Position numbers and translations under genes: made by a program
Assembly: GCA_003602605.1 (NCBI GenBank)
Contig: QQRW01000012.1
Span: forward strand, 1-51,067
From: Candidatus Poseidoniales archaeon
GTDB taxonomy: Archaea > Thermoplasmatota > Poseidoniia > Poseidoniales > Poseidoniaceae
Direction: 5' to 3'
Length of the DNA: 51,067 nucleotides
Shown here: piece by piece, positions 49,555 through 51,067 of the stretch
Layout of the letters: each line of letters opens with the position of its first letter
How positions within the stretch are numbered: the stretch's first letter is position 1
The notes under the pieces: model-generated
What the model saw: the letters and a program-made list of their open reading frames with translations, nothing else
What the model was told of the DNA's origin: nothing
Database searches by the model: none

Positions 49555-50232
49555 TCACCAAGGAAGTTTTTCGCCATCGAATTGTACAAATTCCCCAGTA
49601 TTTTCAAGCGTTCTCGACGCCAAGACATTTCGCATACCGGCGACACTTTCGGGAATTTCTACAGGCGCTCGGTCACCGCCCATGTCTGTTTTCACCCACC
49701 CCGGATGAAGGATGACAAAGGAGATATTATCTTCAATCGCTTCTTTTTTCATCGATACTGTAAACATATTGAGTGCGGTTTTACTCGCTCTGTAAGCATA
49801 CGATCGCCCCATGTGACAATCGTCGATAGAGGCCATTAGACTGCTAATCATTGCGATTTTTGTTAATGAATCATGACTCATTTTCGTGTAGAGTGATTTA
49901 ATCACCCGAACTGGTCCAAGTGCATTAATATCGATAACTTCAAGCGCCCACTTATCATCAATTTCCAATAAGTTTCTCCACCGACCATCAGCCACTCCAG
50001 CGTTGTTAACAAGAAGGTCAATTTTTGGTGGGGCGTTTTCTGCAAAAAGTTGTACCGAGTCATTTGACTGCACATCAAGAATATGAGTGGTCAGGTTTTC
50101 ATTTGCTAAGGAGGTTAATCTACCGGGCTCGCTACGGTACCCAGCATACACCCGCCATCCTTCCTCGAGCAGTTGATGTGTCCATTCCGCCCCTAATCCC
50201 CTATTTGCTCCAGTTACTACTGCGACTCGCAT
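49555..50232 (-). CDS. Short-chain dehydrogenase/reductase
   Basis: A 225-residue classical SDR. The cofactor motif TGANRGLGAEW starts at residue 7, LVNNAGVADG is the adenine-site NNAG, and the active site is Ser in ISSLMASID with YAYRASK giving Tyr and Lys. HPGWVKTDMGG closes the nucleotide pocket. It resembles carbonyl reductase/sepiapterin-like members of the C-factor type. The ATG at 50232 is chosen over one 24 bases upstream because the first strand begins MRVAVVTGA. The substrate is unknown. It is divergent from the two-helix membrane protein gene. Confidence 0.9.
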   Translation of the reverse strand: MRVAVVTGANRGLGAEWTHQLLEEGWRVYAGYRSEPGRLTSLANENLTTHILDVQSNDSVQLFAENAPPKIDLLVNNAGVADGRWRNLLEIDDKWALEVIDINALGPVRVIKSLYTKMSHDSLTKIAMISSLMASIDDCHMGRSYAYRASKTALNMFTVSMKKEAIEDNISFVILHPGWVKTDMGGDRAPVEIPESVAGMRNVLASRTLENTGEFVQFDGEKLPW

Positions 50233-50376
50233 GATGCTTGCATTGCATATTCCCACAAGAACCTTTCAAAGTGAATCTATGAGGTCGTTGGCGAACAGAT
50301 GCTCCATTAATACACGTATTACGGTCATTTCGTAGGTGGAGTTCTTGAGGGGGCGACCTTTGGGGCATACGATACC

Positions 50377-50976
50377 ATGTCCGAAATACCAGACAACAAC
50401 TCCTTCCTTCGCAAGTGGGTTATGCGCCAATACTGGCGTATGCAGCAATCACAAGCTGTCGTCAGTCTGATTCTCTGGGGAACTACAATTACTCTTCTTG
50501 TATGGCCTTTGGTCGATTGGAGATTTACATCTTCATGCAGTTCAGGCGTCTGTTTTCCAGAGGAATTTGGCCCTATTTCTACCACTTACATTGCTCTTGT
50601 AATGATCTTCTTCTCTGTTATGTTCGGTGTCCTTGCAATCGGTTTTCTTTATGATCAGGTCTTCTCACTATGGACAGAGTGGCGTAGCATTGACATGGAA
50701 AGAAACCCTTACGGTACATACGCACTTGCACCTATTTGGGCGATGACCTTTTCTTTACAGGCTGAAATTTTGAAACGAATCTCAGCAGACGATGAAGATA
50801 TGGTTAAGCAGGCGGACTGGTATCTCAAATGGTGTGAATCATACACAGAAGGAGAAATGTTTGCTCGAGCTGTCCAACAATGGGACAAAGATTTGGGAGA
50901 AACCCCGACATTCTGGTTCACGACCGACGAAGCTATGCAACGTGCCCGCGATATCCAGATTGAAGACGAAGTCTGA
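50377..50976 (+). CDS. Two-helix membrane protein, unknown
   Basis: A 199-residue protein with two hydrophobic helices (about residues 26-46 and 68-92) separated by a short outside loop carrying a CSSGVC pair, probably a disulfide. The cytoplasmic C-terminal half is acidic and Trp-rich (KQADWYLKWCESY, TPTFWFTTDEAMQRARDI) and looks helical. No family is recognised. It is followed after 7 bases by a convergent gene entering from the right edge. Confidence 0.65.
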   Translation: MSEIPDNNSFLRKWVMRQYWRMQQSQAVVSLILWGTTITLLVWPLVDWRFTSSCSSGVCFPEEFGPISTTYIALVMIFFSVMFGVLAIGFLYDQVFSLWTEWRSIDMERNPYGTYALAPIWAMTFSLQAEILKRISADDEDMVKQADWYLKWCESYTEGEMFARAVQQWDKDLGETPTFWFTTDEAMQRARDIQIEDEV

Positions 50977-50983
50977 ACAGGCT

Positions 50984-51067
50984 TCAACGTCGCCTTCCGC
51001 CACCGCTACGTCTTCCACCACCGCCACCGCGGCTTGAACCTCCACTGCTGCGGCTTGAACCACTGCT
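50984..51067 (-). CDS. C-terminal Ser/Gly/Arg-rich tail of a gene beyond the right edge
   Basis: The last 27 codons and a TGA stop of a minus-strand gene are visible. The tail is made of Ser, Gly and Arg only, with two SSR units, a run of five Gly, then RRSGGGRRR. Similar Gly-rich tails end some TPM-domain membrane proteins and some RNA-binding proteins; which applies cannot be decided here. The tail composition and convergent placement support a real gene end; another frame over the same bases gives an Ala/Val-rich shadow. Confidence 0.6.
   Translation of the reverse strand, partial: SSGSSRSSGGSSRGGGGGRRSGGGRRR

Noticed and set aside
50839-51063. Minus-strand Ala/Val-rich ORF at the right edge
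   Set aside because: It is the frame-shifted reading of the Ser/Gly/Arg tail and of the two-helix protein gene; the SGR frame has a well-placed stop.
1-51067. CRISPR arrays, insertion sequences, attachment sites
   Set aside because: No regularly spaced repeats, transposase or integrase motifs, or paired terminal repeats were seen.

Overview
The window looks like a chromosomal segment of a marine planktonic euryarchaeon, most likely Marine Group II (Candidatus Poseidoniales). Archaeal markers are the eL20 (LX) - prefoldin alpha - FtsY cluster, a geranylgeranylglyceryl-phosphate synthase family protein, an archaeal-style beta-CASP nuclease and a free-standing AlaX. They sit beside genes of bacterial or eukaryotic flavour typical of this lineage: proteorhodopsin, UvrA, an RluA-type pseudouridine synthase, a fatty-acid desaturase, type II glutamine synthetase and a Ura3-like OMP decarboxylase. 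The lineage assignment is inference; no rRNA or tRNA gene was found.

Layout. 1-5.4 kb: type II glutamine synthetase (cut by the window edge) divergent from an HTH-CBS regulator, with two identically spaced inverted repeats between them; then a secreted S15/CocE-type lipoprotein hydrolase, an extended SDR and OMP decarboxylase. 5.4-8.9 kb (minus): eL20, prefoldin alpha, FtsY, a DUF1844 protein and a membrane-anchored response regulator. 9.0-14.6 kb (plus): a large anchored subtilase, a MamK/MreB-like actin homologue and a long coiled-coil protein. 14.6-19.3 kb: GGGP synthase, an ABC exporter, proteorhodopsin with a DTK-type motif, and a multi-pass acyltransferase. 19.3-26.2 kb (minus): UvrA, a PurS-containing long PurL and PurQ. 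26.3-30.9 kb (minus): beta-CASP nuclease, zinc-ribbon protein, TSUP permease, MoeA and an RluA-type pseudouridine synthase. 31.4-34.3 kb (plus): ferredoxin, flavoprotein-like protein, desaturase and AlaX. 34.3-36.0 kb: a zinc-finger protein divergent from an S2P-like membrane metalloprotease.

36.1-42.8 kb is the most unusual part: one 2238-residue protein joining an N-terminal AAA/STAND-like ATPase to a UvrD-like SF1 helicase, followed by about 1200 residues I cannot assign. It has its own strong TATA box and Shine-Dalgarno sequence. It is the best candidate here for an undescribed system, possibly genome defence.

42.8-51.1 kb: a secreted M28 peptidase, a membrane-anchored exported protein, an LVIVD-type beta-propeller protein and a SCO1-like copper chaperone, then dimethylargininase, a small unknown protein, an SDR, a two-helix membrane protein and the Ser/Gly/Arg-rich tail of a gene entering from the right edge. 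Overall the gene content suggests a photoheterotroph that degrades extracellular protein (S8, M28 and S15-type enzymes) and uses light through proteorhodopsin. Hairpins or palindromes directly upstream of start codons recur in the window (actin homologue, coiled-coil protein, purL, desaturase, giant helicase, M28 peptidase).
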